From: Pocillopora verrucosa
Taxonomy: Eukaryota; Cnidaria; Anthozoa; Scleractinia; Pocilloporidae
Direction of reading: 5' to 3'
Length of the DNA stretch: 64,000 bases
NCBI RefSeq assembly: GCF_036669915.1
Contig: NC_089314.1
Span: forward strand, 31,062,634-31,126,633
Below, one piece after another: positions 37,947-48,773 of this stretch. The position numbers and the translations under genes are program-made. Each line of letters starts with the position of its first letter. Positions within the stretch are counted from its first letter, which is position 1. The notes beneath the pieces were generated by a model that saw only the letters and a program-made list of their open reading frames with translations, was not told the DNA's origin and ran no database searches.

Positions 37947-39853
37947 ATTTACTTGTGTGCTTGAGCGAGCAACAACAACAATCCAACTAACTAGAAACTC
38001 AGTTTATTAAAATAGATAACACTCTTGACAGTTCAAGGCAAACAATAGTTTCTTTCAGTTTGTGACACTTTGAGACACTCGTGAGACACTTTGAGACACC
38101 CTGAGACTCTTTGAAGAGCAACCCGCACAAATACATTCAAGCCGACAAATGTTGGCTTGCGAGAGTACAATGACTCCTTTCAATCTGACACAACCCGCAC
38201 CGAAGGTCCAAGCCGATAAATGTTGGCTTGTGAAAGCGTAAAAGCTCCTGTGCAACCTGCACTGAACACAAGCCGCGTTTCAGCGTGTTGACTTACGTGA
38301 AAAAATCTTTTGTTATAGACACCTGAAGAAATAACGAAACAAACGCCTCAGATTATGAAAGAAAGAACACAAACCAGGTGTACAAACGTAATCGCCTTTC
38401 GTGAGAGCTTAATCATGAAGCTCCCGCAACAAAATTGAAAAGTTAAAGCACGCAAAGAACCCGTGAAAATATGAAATGACTTATCTTTACCTTGGAAACA
38501 AAAATCCCCAAGAAACAAACATGAAATTCCAAATAAGTTCTTCAAAACCCAACGACTGAGAAGAGAAATGGCCGCCGTACAATACACTATGAAAAAACGC
38601 CGACTGGAATCCAGTCTTCACGGCTCACTGAACGCAAATAAAAAACCACGTGACAAGCACTTCTCTCTCGTGGACAAATAAATAAAGAAATAAATTTCGC
38701 GGGCATTGACAAAGTGTGGGAAATCCCACACAAAAACAATTCTCAGAGCAGTGAAGTGTGGATTCCGAAGGTCTGAGGTTTCATTCCTCATGGGGACTCA
38801 GCATTTTTTTCTTTGTCCCACACTCATGACAAGACAAAAAACAACATCTTTCTCTAATTCTCACAACTGTTGTAAACACATACCTGGTTTTATCTTTGTC
38901 TCCTTAAACTCATTCACAAAGACTATTCTGTAAAAGGGAAAAAATCGTTATCTTAAAAAACAAACTTGAAAAGGGAGTAAGGTTTTATTTTTTGCTTTGT
39001 TTTACTGATAGCAAGTACATTTTCTTTTTGCATGAACATATTGTAAACAAGGCCACCATGCTTGAAGTTCGTTAGAAATGCTTTGCCTCATACATAGACA
39101 TCACAATACCAGTCTCACAAAATTGAAAAAAATTGCTTCAAAGGTGAAAAACTAGACTGAGACAGATGGCCAATTTAACAACTTTTGACCAGAGTGCTCC
39201 CATGCAAGACAAAACTTTTTCACTTACAGACTGTCCAAAATAGGTGTTGATGTTGGACCTCTTTCCTTTAGTAAAGGCAATTGTCTCAGTAGGTTGAAAA
39301 ATGGTGGGCACCCCACCAGAGCTTGAAGAGTCTGTTCACAGTTAAGGACAAAAAACAGTTACTGTTCCCAATACATATGAAATTCACTCTTGAGTTAAAA
39401 AGACATTGCAGAAGCAATCAAGAAAGATATGAACTCTGTCTTTCACCTAATCAATAAAAGGTGATCTCTTAACCCTTTAAACCCAAAGGGTGATCAGCAT
39501 TTCATTTCTCCTTACAGTAATAATGCTCAATCATTCATTGACACTTGTTAGTAATTCTCTTCACTGCCTGCCATACAATTCTGATGATGTTACTTTGGTG
39601 AATTTGGTATTGGATCAACTGATATTCCCCTGATTGATGTTTTTTTTTTTACTCTCATCACTTGTCTGCTTGATATATAACATGCATTATTGACCAAACA
39701 TGAGGTCAAGATGGCTGGACGTTGGCCAAGTTCTTTTTTGGAATTTTTATGGACCAATAAGCAAATTCTCCTTGTCAGCACCCAAGAAAATGTACGGACA
39801 AGAGTATGAAGAATATGGACACTAATCATGAGGTGTGAAGGGTTCACATGAAC

Positions 39854-39866
39854 ATTTCAGATCAAT
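39854..39866. repeat. 13-bp target site duplication, left of the Penelope-like element
   Basis: ATTTCAGATCAAT, repeated at 42076-42088. The first block has a single copy (about 13919-13931), confirming the empty site. Confidence 0.92.
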
Positions 39867-39921
39867 AAAAGTTAAAAATTTTTTTCCAAACTCGGAGCTA
39901 AAAGTTAAAACTTATGAAATA

Positions 39922-39952
39922 TTTCGTCCGTATTTCGACCGGACTTCATCAG
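39922..39952 (-). ncRNA. Hammerhead-ribozyme-like core in the Penelope-like element (minus copy)
   Basis: The mirror copy of the motif at 41951-41981: CTGATGA at 39952-39946 and GAAA at 39925-39922, with the same five-pair stem II. It lies near the 3' end of the minus-strand element copy. Confidence 0.5.
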
Positions 39953-39997
39953 TCAATGATATGAATGTTAAAAAGATGAATTTTAGAAAAGGTTTTT

Positions 39998-41413
39998 TTA
40001 ACGCCTCTTGGGGGTTAGAATTGTGTCATAGATAGCTGCTAATTCGTAACCATTGTCTCTGTTTAACGCCGGTTTCCTAAGTTTAATTTGAATAGCTTCT
40101 TTTATCCTGCGTTTGAAGGTGTTAACTTCGGTTGATAGTACTTTTGTCTTATTTGGGTCCACCGAGTGGCCCTCTAGGCGACAATGCTCGTGAACAGCTG
40201 ATGAACTTCTTGATTGGTGTTCTTTCACTCTGATTTCCAGAGCGCGGGCCGTTTCGCCAACGTACTCCTTGTTACACTTCTCACAATGGATCTGGTACAC
40301 AGTACCGCATTTCTTGAGATTGACAGTTGTGTCCTTGACACGTACCAATTGTGATCTTAAAGAATTGACGGGTTTATGAATAAGTGTAACATCGTGTGAC
40401 TTGAACGCTCTTTGCAGGCGTTCCGAGGTACCTTTGATGTATGGCGTTGATGCATAGATTTTCTTCTTGTTTTGAGGCTCTTCGGTATCTTCTGTTGTAG
40501 ATTTTGGATGTGGTATTGTTAGCATCCATTCTGGATAGTTATTCATTTTTAGAGCTTGCTTGACATGCTGTGTTTCTCTAGTTCTGTCCTCGTTTTTCGT
40601 AACCAAGGTCTGAGCTCTCAACATCAGGGTGTTAACCACAGCTCTTTTGTGTTGTAGATGATGGTTTGACTGGAAGTTTAGGTACTGGTCCGTGTGCGTA
40701 GGTTTGCGGTACACGCAGATCTTGGTAGAACCATCTTGGTTAATACTCACACAGGTATCAAGGAAAGGAATCCTGCCATCCTTTTCTTGTTCCGAAGTGA
40801 ACTGGATGTGTTGGTCAATGGAGTTTAGATGTTCTGAGAAGGAATCGACGGCGTTTTCGTGAATCTTGGCCATCGTGTCATCAACATATCGATACCACAT
40901 AGTTGGAGGGGTGGGGGCGGTGTCCAGAGCTCTGCTCTCGAACTGTTCCATGTAGAGATTGGCCACTACAGGGGAAATTGGAGACCCCATTGCGGCTCCT
41001 TTCTTTTGTTTATAGAATTCACCCTGGAATGTGAAGTATGTGCTCGAGAGGCACATCTCTAGTAGAACAGATAATTGGGCGATATCTAACGGGCATCTGT
41101 CCGGTAAGCTCTGGTCATTTCCCAGTTTGGCTCTGACAACTGGAATGGCTTCATTGATCGGAATACTGGTAAACAGTGAGGAAACATCGTATGAAACGAG
41201 TTTCTGTCCAGGGGGTACTTTAAGTTCTGCAATCTTGTTGACAAAGTCTTCACTGTTAACGATGTGATGACTGTTGAGGCCAACAAGAGGTTTCATAATC
41301 TTAGCAAGGAACTTGGCAGTGTCGTACATCACGCTACCAATGCTCGAAACTATTGGCCGTAGCGGTACGTCTTTCTTGTGAATCTTGGGTAGCCCGTAGA
41401 ACTTTGGGACATT
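39998..41413 (-). CDS. Penelope-like RT with GIY-YIG endonuclease (5'-truncated)
   Basis: The frame is open from the truncation point at 41413 to 39998; the first Met is at 41332. Motifs in order: FYGLPKIHKK, LRPIVSS, VSYDVSSLFTSIP, GAAMGSPISPVVANLYME, WYRYVDDT (catalytic Asp pair), PFLDTCV, YRKPTHTDQYLNF, and then a GIY-YIG module with GTVYQIHCEKCNKEYVGET, EIRVKEHQ and a HEH-type region. Penelope-like elements use this RT, related to telomerase, with the GIY-YIG nuclease to prime copying at the target. The RT N-terminus is missing. No internal stop is seen, so the insertion is young. Confidence 0.9.
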   Translation of the reverse strand, partial: NVPKFYGLPKIHKKDVPLRPIVSSIGSVMYDTAKFLAKIMKPLVGLNSHHIVNSEDFVNKIAELKVPPGQKLVSYDVSSLFTSIPINEAIPVVRAKLGNDQSLPDRCPLDIAQLSVLLEMCLSSTYFTFQGEFYKQKKGAAMGSPISPVVANLYMEQFESRALDTAPTPPTMWYRYVDDTMAKIHENAVDSFSEHLNSIDQHIQFTSEQEKDGRIPFLDTCVSINQDGSTKICVYRKPTHTDQYLNFQSNHHLQHKRAVVNTLMLRAQTLVTKNEDRTRETQHVKQALKMNNYPEWMLTIPHPKSTTEDTEEPQNKKKIYASTPYIKGTSERLQRAFKSHDVTLIHKPVNSLRSQLVRVKDTTVNLKKCGTVYQIHCEKCNKEYVGETARALEIRVKEHQSRSSSAVHEHCRLEGHSVDPNKTKVLSTEVNTFKRRIKEAIQIKLRKPALNRDNGYELAAIYDTILTPKRR

Positions 41414-41452
41414 CTATAAACAAAAGAAAGGAGCCGCAATTCACATTCCAGG

Positions 41453-41905
41453 GTGATGCCATACATCAAAGGTATCTCGGAACGCCTGCAAAGAGCGTTC
41501 AAGTCACACGATGTTACACTTATTCATAAACCCGTCAATTCTTTAAGATCACAATTGGTACGTGTCAAGGACACAACTGTCAATCTCAAGAAATGCGGTA
41601 CTGTGTACCAGATCCATTGTGAGAAGTGTAACAAGGAGTACGTTGGCGAAACGGCCCGCGCTCTGGAAATCAGAGTGAAAGAACACCAATCAAGAAGTTC
41701 ATCAGCTGTTCACGAGCATTGTCGCCTAGAGGGCCACTCGGTGGACCCAAATAAGACAAAAGTACTATCAACCGAAGTTAACACCTTCAAACGCAGGATA
41801 AAAGAAGCTATTCAAATTAAACTTAGGAAACCGGCGTTAAACAGAGACAATGGTTACGAATTAGCAGCTATCTATGACACAATTCTAACCCCCAAGAGGC
41901 GTTAA
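41453..41905 (+). pseudogene. Inverted GIY-YIG fragment of the Penelope-like element
   Basis: 150 codons identical or nearly so to the C-terminal part of the minus-strand frame, starting at YIKG and ending with TPKRR. The RT part is absent, so it cannot work alone. Confidence 0.88.
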
Positions 41906-41950
41906 AAAAACCTTTTCTAAAATTCATCTTTTTAACATTCATATCATTGA

Positions 41951-41981
41951 CTGATGAAGTCCGGTCGAAATACGGACGAAA
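41951..41981 (+). ncRNA. Hammerhead-ribozyme-like core in the Penelope-like element (plus copy)
   Basis: CTGATGA (41951-41957), a five-pair stem II GTCCG/CGGAC (41959-41963 with 41973-41977), then GAAA (41978-41981). This is the conserved hammerhead core order, and hammerhead motifs are known from Penelope-like element ends. Stems I and III are not convincing by eye, so activity is uncertain. Confidence 0.5.
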
Positions 41982-42081
41982 TATTTCATAAGTTTTAACT
42001 TTTAGCTCCGAGTTTGGAAAAAAATTTTTAACTTTTATTATGCTTCCGGAGCAGGAAATTAACGTTTTTGATTGTATTTCA

Positions 42082-42215
42082 GATCAATATCAGTATCTGG
42101 GAAACTGCCCACCTACCCCTCCCTTAACCCAACATTAACCCTAAGTTGCTATCAATTGACTGTTGTTGAGTTAGGGGAGGGGTAGGTGGGCAGTTGCCCA
42201 GATACTGATATTAAT
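42082..42215. repeat. Foldback MITE-like element (second block)
   Basis: The counterpart of 13927-14060 with few changes. The Penelope-like element inserted at its left border, so the target duplication overlaps the first bases of this element. Confidence 0.85.
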
Positions 42216-45200
42216 CCAACATTTCTTGATGTAACTTAAAGGATACAGCATTAATGTAACACCAGTTCCCTCTGTTGATCAGTCCTCTTGGAATGTAAGG
42301 TTTTTGGATGTACTGTAACTCTTGTCTTTGAATACTTACTGCAAATAAAAAAAAATGAACCACAAAGAAATGTATGAATTCAGTCTACAAGTGGTACTTT
42401 TCTATCATAGTGAATTTTCAGTTCTTATAGTAACAATACACCCATAAAATAACAATGTGCATCACAAACTTAGCCATTGCAGTTTTGGAAAATATTTTTC
42501 TTCTTCAGTTCTGATTTGTAATTTAAACTTAGTTACATTCCACTCCTCAAGATTATTTTCTTCACATCCCTTCTCTTTTTTAAAAACCAGAAAATGTTAC
42601 TTAATTTCACTCCAGCTTAACTTGGAATACTGTTCAAACTTTAATAATTGAAAAAAAAAACCAATTAGAAAATTGATTTTTTGTTCCAAACAGCAATATT
42701 TACACACACACATGCACACACAAAATAAGAGTGGAACACTTATAGTCCATACTTGATGTCCCCTTGTGAAAATATCTGGACTGCTAGTGCAACCACATCA
42801 AGTTCAAGACTGTTTACTTGGACAATGACTGACTACAAAGCAGACAGACAGAAATACAGACACACAGATAGACAGACAGATAGACAAAAAACAAACACAC
42901 AGATAGACAGACACAGATGGACAGTTAGGGAAACAGAGAGAGAATCTTTAGAGGTATCTACCTGCAAATTTCTTGGCAAACTTGTCCTCTTCCACAGTAA
43001 CTGGTATCTGTAATGTATCATCTGTCTTTTTAGGATTTGAAGTTGTTTGCATTTCATTTCTCACAACAGGACTTACTGTTTTAACAACAATACCAGGTAA
43101 TGGTTTTGCAGAGTTTTTGAACAAGTCTGCCCATGATGAAGGCTTTGGAGGCTGATCTTTCCTGCCAGTGATTTCTTCTGGTGCACCACTTGTTTTTACA
43201 CTCTGATCCACTGGGATGGGACCTTCATGTTCTTTTTCCAGGTTTTTATAGGTTTGATTAGAGCTTAAGGGATCTTGTACATTGCTGATGGAAACTGTAA
43301 CTTTAATGTCTGTGTCACTGTAAACAGGGCTGTTTGATGTGCCTTCTGTTGATAAAGAACTCTTCCTTTCTTCCACAGTGTCTCCATCGCAAGAACTTGT
43401 GCTTTTTCTCTGTACAGCTGTTCTTTTGTCTGTGTTAGAGAGAGCATCGGATTTTTGCTCCTTTAACCTTGCGCTCAAAACATTTACCTGTACTTTTGAA
43501 GCTTCTTTAACATCATCACTGAGAACAACTTTATCTGTAGTAGGTAAAGATGCCACAGCTTTTCCTTTTAGCCCAGAGCCATTGGAATTAACTGAAGCCC
43601 TTTCCTTTTCACTACATTCACTAGAAGAGCTGGACACAGATCCAGACCTCTTTCTCTGTCTCCTTCGCTTGCGCCATTTACGTGATCTTTCAGTCTCTGT
43701 CTTCTCCACTGCTCTCTGGGTGTTCACTGTTAATGACAAGGGAGGGAACTGGTCAACATCAGTTGCTGAAGTTCTTGAGGGACTGCAAAATAAAACAACA
43801 ATTCTTCACTTAACAATACATGTATTTGTGAATTTTCTCAACTTGAAGTGTAATCTATAAAGTTACCCTATACTTAAAAATTATGTAACAACTAATCCCC
43901 CATCACATGTTGTATAAGAATGGAACATAATCAAAATGATCGAATAAAATAACATATTATATGTAGCAGTGCACATAAACAAGGTAGTTTTCATGTGTTC
44001 TCTTTGCAGAGAAAAACTCAGAATTCACATTGCTAGATCCTGTAAAAAGATGAAAACCACAAAGACAAATCCTTGATGTAATAAGGATAAACAGTGAAAC
44101 CCTCAACTCACCTCTGATGCTAGGGTGGCCAGGATTAAGAATCAAACACCTTTTGAATGCAGTAATTTTTATAAGATCAACTACGTTGATAATGTAAATT
44201 GGCTACTGTTAAGAAGTTCAAAGCTGACATTCTGAGTGTTGACCCTTTGTGAAAGCCCTTTGAATAGCCATTCGCCAATTCAAGTTATGTTATCAACTCA
44301 GTTGATGATGCCAAATCACCAAGTGTTATACTATTCCTCTGATGCAGCACCACAGTTTCTCAAAAACTTACTCCCTATTATACCTTTGTTACTTGTCAAG
44401 TATAGAATTCATTACTTAAAAATTACTTTGCCCTAAAGAAACATAACTTGAAGAAAGATGCCACAAAAATTGACCACCCTCTTTCCAGTGAAACTTCTAT
44501 GAAGCAGCCAAGGGACTTAGGACGACTTTTTATTTTGTTATTGAATTAAAGCTTTTGAGCTGTTGGTGTTGCATGAACTTTTCTAACAATTTTAAGAATT
44601 CAGTAAAAATTTTTCTGATATTAATTACATAAAAAGAACCATAACCCAGAAATGAAAAATTTTCATGTCAAAAAGGATTTTAAGCTACTCCTCTACCTTT
44701 CAGGTTTGCTTTGCCTCACATCTTGTTCATGCTCTTTGATGCTGTATCCACCAAAAACAATATGTTCAGAGTTACTTTGTATGGTTTTCTCTGATGATTG
44801 TTTGACTTGTTTCTGTTTTGCTTCTGGTAAACAATCACCTGTACCAGCTGTTGTTTTCGCCAATTTTCCTGTAAATGTTTCCTGTTCACTTTCTTGTCCC
44901 ACTTCAACACCTGAGTCTTCAAGACCTGCCGTAACATTTTTAGCTGCCGCAGAACTGTCATTTGATGAGACATGTGTTGAGGAGTCACCAGCTACAAGGC
45001 AAAGAACCAAACATGTTACCTTAAATGTGGATATTAGAGCAATATTACCTCTACCACTTCCAAATCTGATTTGTAATTCTCCTTACCGTCTGCCTTACAA
45101 TTCTCATGATATTAGTTTGGAGAATTTGGTATTGGATTGGGTAAGAATACTCTTAACTTATCTTTTTCTTTTTATCTCATCACTTGTCTGCTTGATATTG

Positions 45201-45562
45201 TATTGTACGGAAAAATTCTGTCTTGGTCACTTATAGAGGGGGATATTCAGGAGTTCTGAACATTGCAATACAATTAAGAATATGTTAATGAATGTTTAGT
45301 CAGGTAGTTTTATTTAAGTCTGTTTACAAAAGAATCAGAGTCTGAAAAAGGCTTGAGAAACAGTGGAGGACTAGAGAGTGTAACCTGTATCCTGCACGTT
45401 AGGAGAATACCGCAATAATGCAATTCCAGATTAATGAAATGACTGAAATACCAGGAGAAAAATTGTCCAAAATCCCAAAATCACAAACTCCAATGTTCCC
45501 CTCCTCATAGGAGAATTAATGCTGTGTTGTGCATTGATGCTTCTTGTATGGTTGCTATTGGG

Positions 45563-45990
45563 AATAATAATAATAATAATAATGAACGTTCTTTAATACG
45601 CATTTAAGAATCTCAATGCGCTTACAATTTTTACTAAGGTTGAGATCGGACGTCAGCATAATCAGGCGCCTCTGGCAGCCGCTTTAGTCCATGTAACGAC
45701 CTCACCTTTTCCCCCCCATCCCACCCCAGGGGAGGACATCCATCACACAGTAATCTCGTGCGTGGGAAATTAACGTCTCCTACCCCTAACCCTGCAGGAG
45801 ACGGGACCTCCATTTATTCGTCCCTATCCGAGAAGACTAGAATATCTAACCATTTCTTGATGTTGAGAAAGGAAGCATATTCTTCTCAGTTAATTTTAAG
45901 ACCCTGAGTGTTGGTCCGGCCGGTATTGAACTCTCGACCTCCCGCACAGCAGTCCGGCGCTCTCCCAATTGAGCTAACCAGGCGGCGGTT
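45563..45990 (-). mobile_element. tRNA-derived SINE
   Basis: On the minus strand it starts near 45986 with a tRNA-like head: box A-like TTAGCTCAATTGGGAGAG and box B-like GTCGAGAGTTCAATACC. It ends in an (ATT)n tail at 45583-45563. The first block is empty at this place (about 17417). The insertion is in intron 3 of the broken USP10. The body (about 45600-45900) has no coding capacity. Confidence 0.85.
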
Positions 45991-46284
45991 AAAAAATTAA
46001 GAGATCTGCTCCAATAAATTTATAGTTTGTATGGAAAAATAAGGATGCAAAATTTCAAATCACTTTTGCTTTCAAAGGTATCAAATGGATACGTACAATC
46101 TTAACTATACTAGAAACTGAAGCTTGGATAAACATCCCCTGAAACCAATGGTGTGCAGTTACTCACTCTGTGCACTTACAATATATCTTTGTTAACTCAA
46201 AAAGCAATCCTCATCCATTCTGAGTAAAATCTAAATGACAACCGCCACCTCAATTGTTGGTTGCTTTAGAAAATTAATTGGAAT

Positions 46285-47700
46285 GTACAAAGCTAGAGAT
46301 TGCATTCATTTATAACCTTTTCCAACATAAAAGACAATCTAACAGCAAAACAAACACAAGCACTTAAAAAACTTTTAGCACCAACAACAAGATAAATCTT
46401 AAAAACACTGACAAAGGAATCACTATTGTTAGAAAAGATACTAAACATAAAATTCAGGAAGGTTACAAACAAGTCCCTAATGAGAAATTCTATAACCCCC
46501 TAATATAACCAATAGTATCTGAAACAGTCACAAAAGTCAAAAAAATTTGTCAACACTCTGTTTACTAGAAGGCATATTGATGACATGACCTGTAAGTGGC
46601 TCAATTTAGCCCAAACCACCTAGAATACCAGAATTTCACACACTGAAATCAGTTAAAATCTCTCATCACAACAAAATTTTGGGAGACCTTAAGAGACTGC
46701 ATCTTGAAGAAAACTTTTTCAATGACAAAGACAAACACTATCGAGAAACACTTGGAATAGCTATAGGAACAAAAAAATGGTAATAGATAGAGGTCATGTT
46801 CATGGCTCATACTTAAAAACAGGTACTAACTACAAGCCCACCTAAACTATTTCTTTAACCCTTTGAGCCCTAGGAGTGACTAGCATCTAATTTCTCCCTA
46901 CAATGTCAGCCCTGAATCACACAGTAAGGTCAGGAGAATAAAGTAATTGACCATCAACTAATTAGGCTCTTGATCATTAAAAAAATTCTCTGTATCAGCA
47001 TCTTTGGAAATGTATAGAGAATAGTAGGGAGAATATGCATACTGATGTTAGGCTGTAGAGGGTTAAAAAGATACATTCATAACACTTTTTAAGGTGGACC
47101 ATTCCTGAAATTGAAATCATCAATTTCATTGATAACACTAACTCATTCCACGCCACTATTAAATTCATGTATGAATTGTCATCAGAAAAAATGGTTTTCC
47201 TCGATACTGAAGTTTTTAAAGGACCTAGATTTACCAAAAGAAAAATTCTTGATGTTCAAACACATTACAAGCTGAAAGAAACATGCCAATATACTTAATC
47301 CCTCCCTTTCAATGTTAAGAAGAGTTATGGTAAAGGATACGCACTACACTTACTGAGAACAAACTCAGTAAAAGAATCTTATGACTAAAAGAAGAAAACT
47401 TCATAGAATGTTCTTATAGAACAAGGCAAGGCTCAGGACCTTGTTGAAAAGACCCTAGCAGAAGTACAATTCTTATCATGCAACAAGGCTTTAAAAAGCA
47501 AACCAAAAACATCTAAAAAAGATTTTGTTGTTCATTACAACTTTTAACCCTGCTGACCAGAATCTTAAAAAGATTCTTATGAAACACTGGCACCTTACTT
47601 CAGGCCATGAAAACCTGGCACAAATATATCCATCCCCCAACTGTTGCTTATTGGAAGGACAGGTTTGTATAAGATTCCCTTGTTAGAGCACAACTTCCTT
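46285..47700 (+). pseudogene. Decayed Penelope-like RT, second-block copy
   Basis: The counterpart of 17724-19440 with the same broken RT blocks and the same TTAACCC-type insertion at 46855-47065. It has an additional internal deletion near 46646, where the TKVHE block and its surroundings are lost. Confidence 0.7.
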
Positions 47701-48773
47701 CACTTAAATTAAACAACAGCATTTTTGAAGTTATACACTGTTAGGGTCTGGTGACAATACTACAACACTATAACTACTTGTGATGAAAACTTCCTAATAG
47801 CAATTAAAATATCAGAGGTTGTAACATTTAGGATTTGTACTTGCTGCAGGGCATAATTTTAAAAGTTGTAATCCACTTTGTCTCACTCATCAGTTTCCAG
47901 TAGTAAGAAAAAATCAAAACAATATATATTTAAATTACGCTGACCATCAACAAAATAAGGAAACGGGTATTGTCACTGTCTGCACATGACTGGGTGTTAA
48001 ATATTGTTTACTACCATAATCATTGATAGTATTTCGACATTTTTCCCCGGCCTCTCCCTCTTGACTCCTCTTCGATCCGAACATTACACTAGCTCTATAT
48101 CACACAAATTTAAAATTTGAACTCAAGTTCCGTCATAACAAAGACGAACCGGAATATTACTCATATTTGAAAATAAACAACCCTCACCATAACCATTCGC
48201 TAATTTCATTATTTCTTATGAACAACATGGAGCGCCTCACAAATTAAATGTCGATGTAAATTTTTAAAATAGTGTTGTTTACCGAGTGTGGTGCTCGCGA
48301 GAAGATAAATATGAAAGTATTAGATACATACCTAAAAAATTATCGCCTCGTTCCTCGTCATCTGAGTAATTAAAGTTGAAGAGAAACTGCAAAATAGAAA
48401 ATCTCAGTGAAACAAAAAAAAACCAACGCGAGGAACGATCGAAAACTAACGCGTGAGTAAATATTGTCTCGACGTGAAGTATAACATAAACCTAAAAATA
48501 AAAACAATTTCCCAGACGTAGGTATAATAAAAAGATCTAGTAAGCTAATTTTTACCTCAACCGGTGGTATATTTCCAATTTGAGCTAATGAATTACTGAA
48601 GTATTTTTCCCATTCTTCAGCTGTGAAATCGCCAAACGTAAAACCCTGAGACACGCAAGAACAAGAAATTTTAGGACACGTCTTGGTTGAATTCAATTCC
48701 GTTTGTACAACAAGTGATAACGAGGAATATAAGGCAAATCTGCCATTTTTCTTACCTCTTCCGAATTACGCAT

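Larger units (their letters stand above)
33946..38731 (-). mobile_element. Helentron-type rolling-circle transposon, 5'-deleted
   Basis: It is absent from the first block (between 12805 and 12806). The minus strand carries, in order, Pif1-like helicase and endonuclease remains (separate entries). The edges share TGTGTGGGATTT as an inverted pair, and a GTGTGGGA/TCCCACAC palindrome lies at 38714-38731. Near 38140-38293 three copies of an AAGCC...GGCTT hairpin recur. A run of five A occurs at both borders and is either microhomology or a target duplication. No rolling-circle Rep domain was found, so the copy is not autonomous. Confidence 0.75.
39867..42075 (-). mobile_element. Penelope-like element inserted as an inverted, head-to-head double copy
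   Basis: The minus-strand copy (39867 to about 41413) holds RT and GIY-YIG. A shorter plus-strand copy (about 41453-42045) repeats the GIY-YIG end in inverse orientation, so the outer roughly 590 bases are inverted repeats. Between them, 41414-41452 holds two short pieces of the element's own RT sequence in swapped order, as expected from template switching. The element is flanked by a 13-bp target duplication and lies in intron 7 of the broken USP10. The first block is empty at this site. Confidence 0.9.
31924..48773 (-). pseudogene. USP10: USP10 second copy, broken
   Basis: Exons map to 48773-48756, 48645-48556, 48386-48332, 44991-44697, 43782-42962, 42828-42744, 42334-42247, 39331-39228, 38927-38884, 33663-33557, 32994-32895, 32562-32426 and 32010-31924. 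Lesions: TAA at 33622-33620 in exon 10, TAA at 32500-32498 in exon 12, exon 13 deleted, and the last three exons (LHLKRF and the catalytic His box) absent. The exon 6 donor GT is changed to AT (base 42743), so read-through meets TAA at once. A Helentron fragment and a Penelope-like element sit in introns 9 and 7. Exons 1-6 remain open, with the FGDF motif intact, and could give about 455 residues without catalytic domain. One change in the basic tract replaces an Arg by Trp. Confidence 0.93.

Noticed and set aside
45905..45986. A tRNA gene on the minus strand
   Set aside because: The A and B boxes are recognisable but the cloverleaf is degenerate, and the unit is joined to a longer body with an (ATT)n tail at an insertion absent from the first block. 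It is a SINE.
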